From Candidatus Accumulibacter contiguus (GTDB lineage: Bacteria; Pseudomonadota; Gammaproteobacteria; Burkholderiales; Rhodocyclaceae), in the NCBI RefSeq assembly GCF_012940005.1, contig NZ_SPMX01000010.1, positions 1 through 64,000 on the forward strand: a stretch of DNA of 64,000 nucleotides, in the 5' to 3' direction. Position numbers and translations under genes: made by a program. The notes beneath the pieces are model-generated. The model did no database searches and was not told the origin of the DNA. It saw only the letters and a program-made list of their open reading frames with translations. This document shows positions 1 through 11,088 of the stretch, one piece after another. The number at the start of each line of letters is the position of its first letter. The stretch's first letter is position 1.

Positions 1-3000
1 CCGGGCCAAGCCCTGTCGCTTCGTGTACGCCTGCGGCGGCTGCCGCCGGCAACAGCTATACGGCAACGACCTGCAACACCGTGGCTACCGGACCAAGCCC
101 TGTGGCCACTTGTACGCCGGCTGCGGCGGCTGCCGGCAACAACTATACGGCAACGACCTGCAATACCGTGACCACCGGGCCAAGCGGGGTAGCCACCTGT
201 ACACCGATCTCGCCCTCCGCAGGTAATGGGTATACCACCACCACCTGTACTACCTCGACCACCGGGCCAAGCGCCGTGTCCACCTGTACGCCGGTGACCG
301 CCAGTGCCGGCAACAGTTATATGACGACGACCTGCTCGACCGCGACCACCGGACCAACCCCGGTGGCCTCGTGTACGCCTGCGACGGCAAGTCTGGACAA
401 CAACTGGGTGGAGCAAACCTGTTCGCTGATCGAAACCGGTCCGACCGAAGTGGCGTCCTGTACCCCGGCCTTGCCCATTGCACCGGCTTACGAAACCATC
501 AATTGCGCATATCTACCTGGCCACAAGCTGCAAAAGCGCATTCAGACGGAGGTGACCACGACCCTCTTTAACGGAGGAGTCACCGGCTTCGAAATCGGCC
601 GATCGACGACCAGCGATGATCCGGCTTACGTCGATGTCGACGGCGTCTGCCACCCCGATGCCTCGACACTGACGGCCCCCCTCGGTCCCGTGCCGGACTC
701 CGGACGTTCGAGCATCAGCGACGCCCCACCGCCGAGTCCCTGCAGCGAATGGCCATGCGTCGTCGATTCGAGCATTACCGGAGGCAGCAGCAATTCGCTG
801 GCTGACGTCGCGCAGTACTACTACGTCACCGACCTGCGACCGGAGCTGACCAACGATGTACGCGTCAAGGAAAGTACCGGAGCCGAGGGGGATCGTGCCA
901 CTCACCAGCACATGACGACCTTCACTCTGGCACTCGGCGTCTCCGGCACCCTGAATTACAGCCCGACCTACAAGAGTGATCCGGTGGGGGACTTCGCACG
1001 CATCCGCTGCAATCCCTTGAGCGGAGGTTGCAACAACACCTGTACGGCGACCGATCCGAGCTTCCCGAACTGCACACCGAAGTCCTGGCCGGTGTGGCCC
1101 GATCCGACCCTTGATTACTCCGATGCCACCCGTTACAGCGACCCGAGGTCGATCGACGATTTCTGGCATACCGCGGTCAACGGCCGCGGGCTGTATTTCA
1201 GCGCCGACGACCCGAACTCGGTGGTCAGCGGCCTCCAACAGGCGTTGGCAGGCATCCAGTCGATGCTTGGCGCCGGCTCGGCGGCAGCCACCTCGACCAT
1301 GTCGCCGGTGGCCGGCGACAACGCCGCTTACCGCGCCAGCTACATCTCGCAGGAGTGGGTGGGCGATCTGGCAGCCTATCAGATCAACCCGGCTACCGGG
1401 GTCATGAGCACGAGCACTGAGTGGCGATCGCAGCCCTTGCTGGATGCCAAGGTCGGCTCGGCTTGCGACAGGCGGGCCATCTATCTGTTCCGCTCCGGAG
1501 CGAGCAACAATCTTGCCAACTTCACCTGGAATACGCAGACCTGTGATGCCTCCAGCCAGCCGACCGGCGATCCCATGACCGGACTGCTTGCCGAAGAGCA
1601 GGCCTACTTCGGATCGGCAAACGTGGCGCAATTGAGCCAGTATCCGAGCATGTCGGACGGCAGCGGCGCCACGGTCGACCAGCGGACAGCCGCTGCCGGC
1701 GCGAATCTGGTGAATTATCTGCGTGGTCAGCACACCCTCGAGGGGACTGCACTATTCACGACCAATGATCTGACGAAACTCTACCGCGCCCGCACCCATG
1801 TTCTGGGTGACTTCGTGAACTCCCAGCCGGCTTTCGTCAAGGGGCCATTCGCCTCCTACGCGGATAGCGGCTATGCAACATTCAAGAGCGACCATGCCGG
1901 GCGTACGCCGATGCTCTATGTCGGCGCCAACGATGGCATGCTGCATGCCTTCATCGCGGCGACCGGAGAGGAGGCCTGGGCATTCATTCCGAGACTGGTT
2001 CTGCCCAATCTCTTCAAGCTGGCGGACAACAACTACGCCAATACTCACCAGTTCTACGTCGATGGTTCGCCAACGGTGGGGGACATCTATGCAAGTTCCG
2101 CCTGGAAAACGATTCTGGTCGGCGGACTCAACAAGGGCGGCAAGGGTTATTACGCCCTGGACGTGACCGATCCGGCAGTTCCGAAAGCCTTGTGGGAGTT
2201 CGGCTGGAGCGATGCCTGCTGGGATGGCGTGACTGCCGGGGTAGGGTCCGACTGCCATCTCGGCTACACCTTCGGCCGCCCGATCATCTCGAAGCTCCAG
2301 AATGGCACCTGGGTGGTCTTCGTGACCTCCGGCCTGAACAATGTCAACAGCCCCGCCAAGGCCGGCGATGGCGACGGTTATCTGTACGTGCTCAATGCCG
2401 CCACCGGCAAGTTGATCTCCAAGATCGCCACCGGTGTCGGCGATGCCACGACGCCAAGCGGACTCAACCAGATCAATAATTTTGTGGATAACACGCTGCT
2501 CAACAACACTTCGCTGCGGGTGTACGGGGTGGATATGCTGGGCAATGTCTGGCGTTTCGACGTCAATGACAATCTCGATCCCGATGGTCTGGAGGCTACG
2601 CTGCTGGGGACCGCGAAGGACTCGGGGGGGAATCCGCAGCCGATCACGACGCGTCCCGAACTGGCTGAACTCGAAGGAAAGCCGTGGGTCTTCATCGGTA
2701 CCGGGCGTTTGCTGGGACTCGGCGACCTGCCTGACCTTCATACCCAGTCGGCGTATGGCTTCAAGGACCCGCTGGCAGGAACCCCGGCCTATGCCGACTT
2801 GCGCGCTGCCTTGAATCCGCTGCAAATGACGCAATCCGGCCTGTACCGGACCATGGCCTGCAGTGTCGCAAGTTGCACGGGCACCAATGGCTGGGTGTTC
2901 GATTTGCCCGACTCCGGCGAGCGGGTCAATATCGATCCGAAGCTGCAACTGGGTACCCTCACCTTCGCCAGCAACGTACCGAGCAATTCCGCGTGCAGCA

Positions 3001-3254
3001 TCGGCGGCTACAGTTGGCTGAACTTCGTGGATTTCCGTACCGGTCTGGCGGTGGCCACCTCACCGGATGCGGCGGTCTCCAGACGTTTGAACGAAACCCT
3101 GGCCGTGGGTCTCAACTTCGTGCGTCTGACGGATGGGCGGATCGTGGTGAATGTGATCGGATCCGGTGACAAACCGCCGCAGGTCGTGGAGCTTCCGGTG
3201 CTGGTGCCGCCTCCGGCAGGCAAACGGGTGAGTTGGCGTGAGGTGATGAATTAG
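1..3254 (+). CDS. pilY1: PilY1-type pilus tip adhesin, 3' part
   Basis: C-terminal part of a PilY1/PilC-family protein; the reading frame is already open at base 3, so the start lies left of the window. PilY1 sits at the tip of type IV pili and promotes adhesion, surface sensing and pilus assembly. The visible order is a Cys-rich tandem repeat domain, a linker, then a beta-propeller from about base 1750 onward, with the family signatures GDFVNSQPAF and YVGANDGMLHAF and repeated blade-like segments. A D/N-rich loop (FDVNDNLDPDG, about base 2560-2590) resembles the calcium site that controls pilus retraction in Pseudomonas PilY1; this is by analogy. The stop is TAG at 3252. A TonB-like gene follows closely on the same strand. 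The N-terminal region that often carries a VWA domain cannot be seen. Confidence 0.9.
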   Translation, partial: GPSPVASCTPAAAAAGNSYTATTCNTVATGPSPVATCTPAAAAAGNNYTATTCNTVTTGPSGVATCTPISPSAGNGYTTTTCTTSTTGPSAVSTCTPVTASAGNSYMTTTCSTATTGPTPVASCTPATASLDNNWVEQTCSLIETGPTEVASCTPALPIAPAYETINCAYLPGHKLQKRIQTEVTTTLFNGGVTGFEIGRSTTSDDPAYVDVDGVCHPDASTLTAPLGPVPDSGRSSISDAPPPSPCSEWPCVVDSSITGGSSNSLADVAQYYYVTDLRPELTNDVRVKESTGAEGDRATHQHMTTFTLALGVSGTLNYSPTYKSDPVGDFARIRCNPLSGGCNNTCTATDPSFPNCTPKSWPVWPDPTLDYSDATRYSDPRSIDDFWHTAVNGRGLYFSADDPNSVVSGLQQALAGIQSMLGAGSAAATSTMSPVAGDNAAYRASYISQEWVGDLAAYQINPATGVMSTSTEWRSQPLLDAKVGSACDRRAIYLFRSGASNNLANFTWNTQTCDASSQPTGDPMTGLLAEEQAYFGSANVAQLSQYPSMSDGSGATVDQRTAAAGANLVNYLRGQHTLEGTALFTTNDLTKLYRARTHVLGDFVNSQPAFVKGPFASYADSGYATFKSDHAGRTPMLYVGANDGMLHAFIAATGEEAWAFIPRLVLPNLFKLADNNYANTHQFYVDGSPTVGDIYASSAWKTILVGGLNKGGKGYYALDVTDPAVPKALWEFGWSDACWDGVTAGVGSDCHLGYTFGRPIISKLQNGTWVVFVTSGLNNVNSPAKAGDGDGYLYVLNAATGKLISKIATGVGDATTPSGLNQINNFVDNTLLNNTSLRVYGVDMLGNVWRFDVNDNLDPDGLEATLLGTAKDSGGNPQPITTRPELAELEGKPWVFIGTGRLLGLGDLPDLHTQSAYGFKDPLAGTPAYADLRAALNPLQMTQSGLYRTMACSVASCTGTNGWVFDLPDSGERVNIDPKLQLGTLTFASNVPSNSACSIGGYSWLNFVDFRTGLAVATSPDAAVSRRLNETLAVGLNFVRLTDGRIVVNVIGSGDKPPQVVELPVLVPPPAGKRVSWREVMN
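3..524 (+). repeat. 87-bp tandem repeat in pilY1 (6 units visible)
   Basis: Units begin at 3, 90, 177, 264, 351 and 438, exactly 87 bp (29 codons) apart. Each encodes a GPSxVAxCTP motif followed by AGNxYxxTTC, so every unit carries two cysteines 16 residues apart. The first units are nearly identical in DNA; the fifth and sixth have diverged (for example LDNNWVEQTC). The array runs off the left edge, so total copy number is unknown. The codon-length period keeps the frame open and would let the adhesin change length by recombination or slippage. Confidence 0.95.
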
Positions 3255-3289
3255 GGCACTTGGGCACTCGGTTGATTGGCAGGCGTTCT

Positions 3290-4099
3290 ATGGATTCATT
3301 ATGGAGCGGGTGCTGGCGTTCGGGAAACCGGGCGCCAGAGAACCGTCATCTGAGGGTGGCGGTGGCTTGTTCGTTCGTTCTGCACGCCATGCTGATGCTG
3401 TTTACCGGCGGCGGCGCCGAGCACTCGAACGGGGCTGGCCCGCTCCTCTCCTCTGCCGCTCGTTCGGCACCGGCTTTTCTGATGGTGAGTTTGGCGGAGA
3501 ACCGTCGAGCAAGCGTTTCCGCGCCAGCGGGTCGGGGTGAAGCCGATCGTTTTGAATCTGCACCGCAGATTCAGGAATCGCCTGCCGGTGTGGCGACGAG
3601 TCGACCGCAGGATGCGCAAAAGGAGACGCATGCTCCTGATCGCCAGGTTGCAGCGAGATCATCCGGTTCACCGGAATCTCCCGCACCGGGGGAAGCGGTT
3701 TCGCCTGCGGCGCTTCCGGCTGCAACTGCCGGGCCTACGTCCTCCGCCGAGGAAAGCGCTCGTCTCGCCCGGCATGCAAGCTATGCGCTGGCCGGCCTGC
3801 TCGATGTACCACCGATGCCCTTGTCGGACATTCAGCCCGACTATCCGGAGTCCGCCGGGAATCAACAGGGAACGGTCGTATTGCGGCTGTTCATCAGCGC
3901 CAGCGGCGAAGTGGATGAACTTTTCGTCGTGCGTGCGCTGCCGAGCGGATTTTTTGAAGAAGCGGCTCTGACGGCATTCGCGCCGGCCCGCTTTTCGCCG
4001 GGCATGCACCATGGCCGCGCGGTCAAGAGCCAGATGGTGGTGGAGGTGCAGTTCGTTCCCTTCAACCGGGGCGCAGGCGTTTCCGGCAGAGGGTATTAG
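3290..4099 (+). CDS. TonB-like energy transducer / TonB C-terminal domain protein
   Basis: About 269 residues. The N-terminus has one hydrophobic segment of TonB type (VACSFVLHAMLMLF), then a long Pro/Ala/Ser-rich periplasmic spacer, then a C-terminal TonB domain (YPESAGNQQGTVVLRLFIS... ARFSPGMHHGRAVKSQ) that would contact outer-membrane proteins. TonB transmits proton-motive energy from ExbB/ExbD to outer-membrane receptors; no exbBD is nearby, so this may be a dedicated or orphan paralogue. I chose the ATG at 3290, with AGGCG four bases upstream; a TTG at 3260 is an alternative, only 6 bp after the pilY1 stop. The proximity to pilY1 suggests co-transcription. Confidence 0.75.
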   Translation: MDSLWSGCWRSGNRAPENRHLRVAVACSFVLHAMLMLFTGGGAEHSNGAGPLLSSAARSAPAFLMVSLAENRRASVSAPAGRGEADRFESAPQIQESPAGVATSRPQDAQKETHAPDRQVAARSSGSPESPAPGEAVSPAALPAATAGPTSSAEESARLARHASYALAGLLDVPPMPLSDIQPDYPESAGNQQGTVVLRLFISASGEVDELFVVRALPSGFFEEAALTAFAPARFSPGMHHGRAVKSQMVVEVQFVPFNRGAGVSGRGY

Positions 4100-4123
4100 A
4101 GGATTGTGCGCCTTGTTCAGAGG

Positions 4124-4537
4124 CTAACTGCCGGTAAATCCGACCAGCGTCGCGCTGACCGCGTCCTTCTGCTCGATCGCGGTTTCAAAGTTCCAGGAAA
4201 AACCTGCCTGCAGCGTATCGACTGCCGGAGTGACCGAGCCGATTGCGACGCCGTTCTTGTCGAAGAGCTTGAATTCGGCTTCGGCGTGGCCAATGGTCTT
4301 GCTCGACGTATTATTGACCTGGCCCTGGATTACCAGTTTTCCCTCGCTGTTCCGGGTAATTTTTGCCTCGACGAGCGAAAGCCCGGCGACAGCGGCCTTC
4401 CTGCCATCGGGCGCGGCTGCCTGTGGCGGCTGCGCCGAAGTCGCTTGTTCAGGCGCGGTCTTGTTGCAGGCGGCGGTCAGGGTGACGATGACGGCAGTGA
4501 TCAGTAATCGGTAGTGCGAAGTCGTTGCCAGTTTCAT
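4124..4537 (-). CDS. FxLYD-domain lipoprotein
   Basis: About 137 residues. The N-terminus is a lipoprotein signal (MKLATTSHYRLL, hydrophobic stretch, lipobox LTAAC), followed by a short Ala/Pro/Gln-rich linker and a beta-sandwich domain of the FxLYD type (GQVNNTSSKT... AEFKLFDKNG). Such domains are usually periplasmic or outer-membrane anchored and have no known catalytic role. The start at 4537 is set by a GAGGA ribosome site five bases upstream; a second ATG at 4549 overlaps that site. The gene converges with the TonB-like gene, and lies downstream of the decayed ATPase on the same strand. Confidence 0.75.
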   Translation of the reverse strand: MKLATTSHYRLLITAVIVTLTAACNKTAPEQATSAQPPQAAAPDGRKAAVAGLSLVEAKITRNSEGKLVIQGQVNNTSSKTIGHAEAEFKLFDKNGVAIGSVTPAVDTLQAGFSWNFETAIEQKDAVSATLVGFTGS

Positions 4538-4685
4538 TTGCTTCCTCATTGATTCGGAATGCTTCGGCGAACATGCCCTGGACGCGGCAGATTCACAATC
4601 TGCAATTCTACTTGTTCTGAGTGCAATCTTGAGCGGGAGACACACACTTTGCCTGGTCAGCGCTTCAGAATGTGGCGGAGGCGGG

Positions 4686-6790
<2,105 letters not shown>

Positions 6791-6910
6791 GGCTGGCCGG
6801 AAGTCGACCGCCCACTCCGGGCAGCAAGGGTCCGGAGCAAGGAAAGGAACAGGAGAGGCAATTCGACGCTACCGGCGGGAGTATAGGTTTCCCATCAGGC
6901 GTGATCAAAC

Positions 6911-7180
6911 GTGAATTTTGGCCTGAAGCATAAGGAGGATGTGGACGATGTCCGTTGGCTGGCGCACTTGTTGCGTTTGGGCATCCTGCCGGTAGGGTAC
7001 ATTTGTTCGAAGGAAGCGCGTGGTGTGCGAGATCTGATGCGCAAGCGCAGCCAGTTGGTGGGGTAAAGATCACGGCAAATTTTGAGCATCGAGAACCTGC
7101 TGAGCCACGACATAGATGGTCGCCCCGGTATGCCAAGCAGTCGGTCGATGATGGGAAAAAGGAAGAGATTGCAGCCATAG
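6911..7180 (+). pseudogene. IS110-family transposase remnant
   Basis: One frame reads FGLKHKEDVDDVRWLAHLLR, then a segment containing ILPVGYI, EARGVRDLMRKRSQLV and, after an in-frame TAA at 7064-7066, RSRQILSIENLLS, ending at a TAG at 7178. This matches the central part of IS110-type (DEDD) transposases, where the same block joins the catalytic DEDD domain to the middle region. Both ends of the gene and the rest of the element are missing, and the internal stop shows decay. I see no intact element ends around it. It fills most of the otherwise empty stretch between the ATPase and the methyltransferases. Confidence 0.7.
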
Positions 7181-7285
7181 TTTGCCCGTCGCGAATAGGC
7201 CCATTTGAGGGGAGAGCGGCGGAAATCCTCCGGCTCTGCCGGTGGATCATTAATATAAACAAGATGTTAGGTTTTTTTAACGCGC

Positions 7286-7326
7286 TTTAAGGCTTCCTTA
7301 AGGCACCATTGCTATCATGATATGTT
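7286..7326 (+). promoter_or_regulatory. PmrA/QseB-like box over a putative promoter
   Basis: Direct repeat TTTAAG-N5-CTTAAG at 7286-7302, an exact fit to the YTTAAK-N5-YTTAAK box of PmrA/BasR- and QseB-type response regulators. Its right half overlaps a -35-like TTAAGG (7298-7303), followed after 17 bases by a -10-like TATGTT (7321-7326). This geometry, with the box on the -35, is usual for activated promoters of this class. The first gene downstream starts at 7381. No regulator gene is in the window. Confidence 0.45.
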
Positions 7327-7380
7327 TACTCGGTTCTCTGCCGGGGCGGTGACAAGGCATTACACGCCGGAGGCAGCCAG

Positions 7381-8019
7381 ATGAGCCAAGTGGATCCAGA
7401 GCAACAGCCGGAACGTTATCGGCTACTCGATAATGCCGAGAAATACAACGCCAAAATCATTAAGCCCAAAGGCGTCCGCCGCTTTTCCCATTGGCTGGAG
7501 GCCTGTGCCGTCGAGCATGCATTGAACCATGCCAGCGGCAATCGTGTGCTCGACTGTCCGTGCGGAACTGGTCGTATCGACGGACTGTTGCGCGCCAAGT
7601 TCAGCCAGGTGGTCGGACTGGACAGTTCAGAAGCGATGCTGGCGGTCTATCGCCAAGGACATCCGGAGCGTATCGGCCATCAAGGAGATGCCTTTGATCT
7701 ACCGTTTGCCGATGGCGAGTTTGATTGGGTCGTGTGCCATCGACTATTGCACCATTTTTCTGTGGACGAGGATCGCGTTCGTCTGCTGAAGAGCTTGGCG
7801 CGAGTCGCCAGAATCGGTGTGCTTGTGTATGCCTGGCTGGACACGCCGTTCAACCGCCGCCGCAGTTCGCGCCGGCAAACGCTGCCGCGTGATCATCTCT
7901 TGCCCCTGCTGGATGCCGCCGGCCTGATGCTGGATAAAGTCTATTTTGCGTTCTGGCCGTTCCAGCCGAAAGCGGAGCTGGTTTGCCGCAAGAAATCGGT
8001 CAAGGAGGAGACGCCGTGA
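7381..8019 (+). CDS. Class I SAM-dependent methyltransferase (first of tandem pair)
   Basis: 212 residues, methyltransf_11-like Rossmann fold. Motif I is VLDCPCGTGRIDGLL, the acidic residue after beta-2 is in VVGLDSSEAMLA, and motif IV-like DWVVCHRLLHHFS follows. The substrate is not identifiable; the CHRLLHH block is shared with the next gene, so the two are paralogues. GGAGG lies eight bases before the ATG. The next gene starts inside this stop codon, so the pair is translationally coupled. A PmrA/QseB-like box lies upstream, hinting at an envelope-modification role, which is inference. Confidence 0.8.
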   Translation: MSQVDPEQQPERYRLLDNAEKYNAKIIKPKGVRRFSHWLEACAVEHALNHASGNRVLDCPCGTGRIDGLLRAKFSQVVGLDSSEAMLAVYRQGHPERIGHQGDAFDLPFADGEFDWVVCHRLLHHFSVDEDRVRLLKSLARVARIGVLVYAWLDTPFNRRRSSRRQTLPRDHLLPLLDAAGLMLDKVYFAFWPFQPKAELVCRKKSVKEETP

Positions 8020-8777
8020 CGCCCGTTGAACACGGACCCCTTTCCGGATCCAGCAGCCCGGCGGCGAAACCCGCCATCAAGGAATGCGAACCCGGCGAAC
8101 ACGTCCAGGAACAGGCGTATTACCTGGATACCTGCGCGCGCTTCGACCGCGCCGAGGTGGCCAGCGAGTACCGGGCGCGCAAGAACGTCTCCACTGCCCG
8201 CAACCGGCGCGAGTGGCAGTGCATCGAAAAGGCCCTGGCCACCATCCCCTCCGGCGCCGCGGTGCTGGACCTTCCCTGCGGCAGCGGGCGGCTGGAACCC
8301 CTGCTGGAAAAGCGCGGCTACCGGGTGACCGCTGCGGACTACTCCAGTCACATGGTGGACACTGCCAGGGCCGCCTACCTGGAGGCCAGCAATCAGCCGG
8401 ATCTGCTGGAGCACATGCGTTTCATGCAGCAAGACGTGATGCAGATGAACTTCGCCGACGGCGAGTTCGATGCGGTGATCTGCAACCGCCTGCTCCACCA
8501 TTACCCGACCCCCGGCCTGCGCCAGCAGGCGCTGCGTGAGTGCAAGCGGGTCTCACGCGGCATCGTCGTGATCTCCTACTTCTCCAACCTTGCGCTCTCG
8601 GCCCTGCGTTTCCACCTGAAGAACCGGTTCAAGTCCCGCACCCCTACCGATCGTGTGCCGATCTGGTTCCGGGTGTTGGAACAGGACCTGGACGCCGTGG
8701 GGCTGCGCTGCACTGGCACCTACCCGGTGCGCTACGGGCTTTCCCCCCAGACCTACCTGCGCCTGGAAGGATGTTGA
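8016..8777 (+). CDS. Class I SAM-dependent methyltransferase (second of tandem pair)
   Basis: 253 residues from a GTG start that overlaps the previous stop (GTGA); a strong AAGGAGGAG site lies six bases upstream and fixes this start. Motif I is VLDLPCGSGRLEPLL, and DAVICNRLLHHYP matches the CHRLLHH block of the upstream paralogue. There is an extra N-terminal region of about 70 residues containing a conserved-looking segment (YRARKNVSTARNRREWQCIE). The pattern of two related methyltransferases suggests successive methylations or a heterodimer acting on one substrate; the target cannot be inferred from the sequence. Confidence 0.8.
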   Translation: MTPVEHGPLSGSSSPAAKPAIKECEPGEHVQEQAYYLDTCARFDRAEVASEYRARKNVSTARNRREWQCIEKALATIPSGAAVLDLPCGSGRLEPLLEKRGYRVTAADYSSHMVDTARAAYLEASNQPDLLEHMRFMQQDVMQMNFADGEFDAVICNRLLHHYPTPGLRQQALRECKRVSRGIVVISYFSNLALSALRFHLKNRFKSRTPTDRVPIWFRVLEQDLDAVGLRCTGTYPVRYGLSPQTYLRLEGC

Positions 8778-9031
8778 GCTGATTGTGGCCGGAAGAACGG
8801 CTTCCGTCGACTGAGCCGCCGGCCTGACCGTGTTCACGCCGGGCTGCGGGCGGATCGGATCGGAGGGACCGCGCAGCGAAATTTGCGGCATGCTGCTTGC
8901 TGTCGGGCCAGCAGATTGAGGTAGTGAACTCCTGTCACTCTGCCGACGAAATCCCTGGTGGATAAATGACTTCCGATAGCGCTGAATGGCAACAATGCGG
9001 CAGTACTGCCCGCGTTGCGGCCAGATCGTGC

Positions 9032-9949
9032 TCATGCCGAATCTTTCTTGCGTGCTGCCTGCCGCCGGGCCGGCAGATTGACCAGCACGATGCCGGCGCT
9101 GACACAAGCCGCTGCGGCGGCGAAGCTCGTCGTCAGGCGGTCGCCGAGCAGGAGAACGCCGAAAGAGACGCCAAACAGCGGGGTCAGGAAGGAGAACACC
9201 GACAGTCTTGTGGTGAGGTAGCGGGTCAGCAGCCAGAACCAGACGAGATAACTGGCGAAAGCGACGATCACGCCCTGGTAGGCCAGAGCCAGGAGAACCG
9301 GCGCGCTCAGGTGGGTGATACCGGTCTCGCCGATCAACAGGGAGAGCGGCAGCAAACAGGCGGCCGACACCGCGAGCTGATAGAAAAGCACCTTGGTGGC
9401 GCTGATCCTCGCCAGTCCGCTGGCGCGAATCAGTACCGTCGTCGTCGCCCAGCCAAGCGCCGCCAGCAGACCCAGGAGATCGCCGATCCAGGCGTCCGGC
9501 CTGGAGCCGCTCGCATCGGCGAAGCCAAGAACGATGCCGGCGAAAGCAAGGACGACACCCAGGAGGTGTCGCCGACGCATCTCTTCTCCCGGAACGAAGC
9601 AATGCAGGCCGAGCACCGTGAAGCAGGGTGCGGTGTAGAGAGCGACGATCATCCGCGACGCAGTGGTATACGAGAGCCCGAGGTAGATGAAGGCGAATTC
9701 GAGGGCAAACAGGGAACCGGCGAGCAAGCCGGCGCGCAGGGTGCCGTCGGCCTGGGAGAGCGCCAGGCCGCGCCAGCGTGCCCAGAGGATCAGCAGCAGC
9801 AAGGCGATCGCCGAGCGCAGGCCGGACTGCAGAAGCGGGCTGACGCCCTGGCCGGCAATCTTGATGGTCACCTGCTGAAAACCCCAGGTGGCGCAGAGCA
9901 GGATCATCAGAGCGAAAGCGGTGGCTCCCGGTGGCGTACGTTGGTTCAT
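9032..9949 (-). CDS. EamA/DMT-family exporter
   Basis: 305 residues, about ten hydrophobic segments in two EamA repeats. The N-terminus (LMILLCATWGFQQVTIK) has the WG motif typical of the family, and the second half starts near DAWIGDLLGLLAALGWATT. Family members are inner-membrane exporters or exchangers of amino acids, metabolites or drugs; the substrate here is unknown. It faces away from the Rieske gene at 10075, and the 125-bp gap between them would hold divergent promoters. Its C-terminus is short and basic (RRQAARKKDSA). The 250 bases between it and the methyltransferases hold nothing I can identify. Confidence 0.85.
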   Translation of the reverse strand: MNQRTPPGATAFALMILLCATWGFQQVTIKIAGQGVSPLLQSGLRSAIALLLLILWARWRGLALSQADGTLRAGLLAGSLFALEFAFIYLGLSYTTASRMIVALYTAPCFTVLGLHCFVPGEEMRRRHLLGVVLAFAGIVLGFADASGSRPDAWIGDLLGLLAALGWATTTVLIRASGLARISATKVLFYQLAVSAACLLPLSLLIGETGITHLSAPVLLALAYQGVIVAFASYLVWFWLLTRYLTTRLSVFSFLTPLFGVSFGVLLLGDRLTTSFAAAAACVSAGIVLVNLPARRQAARKKDSA

Positions 9950-10074
9950 GGAATGGCTGTCTTGCCGTCGATTTTCAGTCCACCAAGCGTACTGGCGAAA
10001 TGGCTATTCCCGCAAGCTTACCGGTATCGGTCTTGCCGCGCATCGTATTGCGATCTCTCTGGTAGACTGTTGCG

Positions 10075-11088
10075 ATGCCCTTTGACGACTACTGGTACAT
10101 CGTAGCGGAGTCGCGTGAATTGACTCCGGTTCGAGCGCTTGCACGGCGCGTGCTCGACGAGTGGCTGGTGTGTTTCCGTGGGATGGACGGCGCACCGACG
10201 GTGCTGCGCGACCGCTGTCTGCATCGCCATGCGCCGCTGTCGGCGGGGGTGCTGCACAATGGTTTGCTGTCTTGCCCGTACCACGGCTGGCGCTACGATG
10301 GCGCGGGGAGGGTGGTGGACATTCCTTCGCTGGCCGGCAGCGATCGGCCGGCGCACTGTTCGCCGCCTTATCCGGTGATCGAGCAGGACGGTTTCGTTTA
10401 CGTGCGAGTCAAGCGCGACGCCGCCGCCGGGATCGTCCCGTTCCCGATACCGCACTACGGTGAGGCCGGCTGGCTGACCCTGCGCTTGCAGAACCGGTTT
10501 GCCAATAGTGTCGCCAACTGCGTCGAGAACTTCATCGATGTGCCGCACACGGCTTTCGTGCATCAGGGCATCTTCCGCTCGACGCGCGGCCAACGGCTGG
10601 CAGCGACGGTCAGACGATCGAACGCTGCGGTGCATGTCGACTATCGCAACGAAAGCGACAACCTGGGCAGTTATCGCTGGTTCCTGAATCCGCGCGGGCA
10701 CGCGATTCGCCACACCGACAGTTTCCATGCGCCGAACGTGACCAGCGTGGTCTATGAAATCGGCGCCCGCGTCTTCATCATCACCTCGCAGGCGGTGCCG
10801 GTCGATGATCGCGAGACGCTGGTGTACACCGACCTGACCTATCGTTTTGGCGCCTGGAACAGGCTGGTAGCGCCGTTCGTGCGTCGCCACGGCCAGCGTA
10901 TCATTGACCAGGACATCGAGATTCTCGCCCGGCAGGGGGAGAACATCGGTCGCTACGGCGCCCAGTTTCGCGATACTCCGGCAGACCTGATCCATCGGCT
11001 CGTGGATTCGCTGCGCGACGCCATCGCTCGCGGCGACGACCCGCGCGCTCTGCCTGCCGTGGAACACGAGATTGAATTCTGCATATGA
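10075..11088 (+). CDS. Rieske non-heme iron oxygenase, alpha subunit type
   Basis: 337 residues. The N-terminal Rieske domain has the full [2Fe-2S] ligand set C48-x-H50-x16-C67-x2-H70 (CLH... CPYHGW). The C-terminal catalytic domain has the mononuclear iron motif D155-x2-H158-x4-H163 (FIDVPHTAFVHQ). These enzymes use electrons from a reductase and ferredoxin to hydroxylate or demethylate ring substrates; no reductase or ferredoxin gene is adjacent. It overlaps the next gene by 4 bp (ATGA) and is the first gene of a three-gene coupled set with a hexapeptide transferase and a GH3-type enzyme, which suggests tailoring of a small molecule rather than catabolism. Confidence 0.85.
   Translation: MPFDDYWYIVAESRELTPVRALARRVLDEWLVCFRGMDGAPTVLRDRCLHRHAPLSAGVLHNGLLSCPYHGWRYDGAGRVVDIPSLAGSDRPAHCSPPYPVIEQDGFVYVRVKRDAAAGIVPFPIPHYGEAGWLTLRLQNRFANSVANCVENFIDVPHTAFVHQGIFRSTRGQRLAATVRRSNAAVHVDYRNESDNLGSYRWFLNPRGHAIRHTDSFHAPNVTSVVYEIGARVFIITSQAVPVDDRETLVYTDLTYRFGAWNRLVAPFVRRHGQRIIDQDIEILARQGENIGRYGAQFRDTPADLIHRLVDSLRDAIARGDDPRALPAVEHEIEFCI

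Noticed and set aside
6955-7290. Plus-strand 111-codon frame in the gap after the ATPase
   Set aside because: It overlaps the IS110 remnant in another frame; the remnant frame gives family-like protein and this one does not.
8553-9602. Minus-strand frame of 349 codons overlapping the EamA gene and the intergenic gap
   Set aside because: It is out of frame with the real EamA gene and antisense to the methyltransferase; the translation is Arg/Ser/Gly-rich noise.
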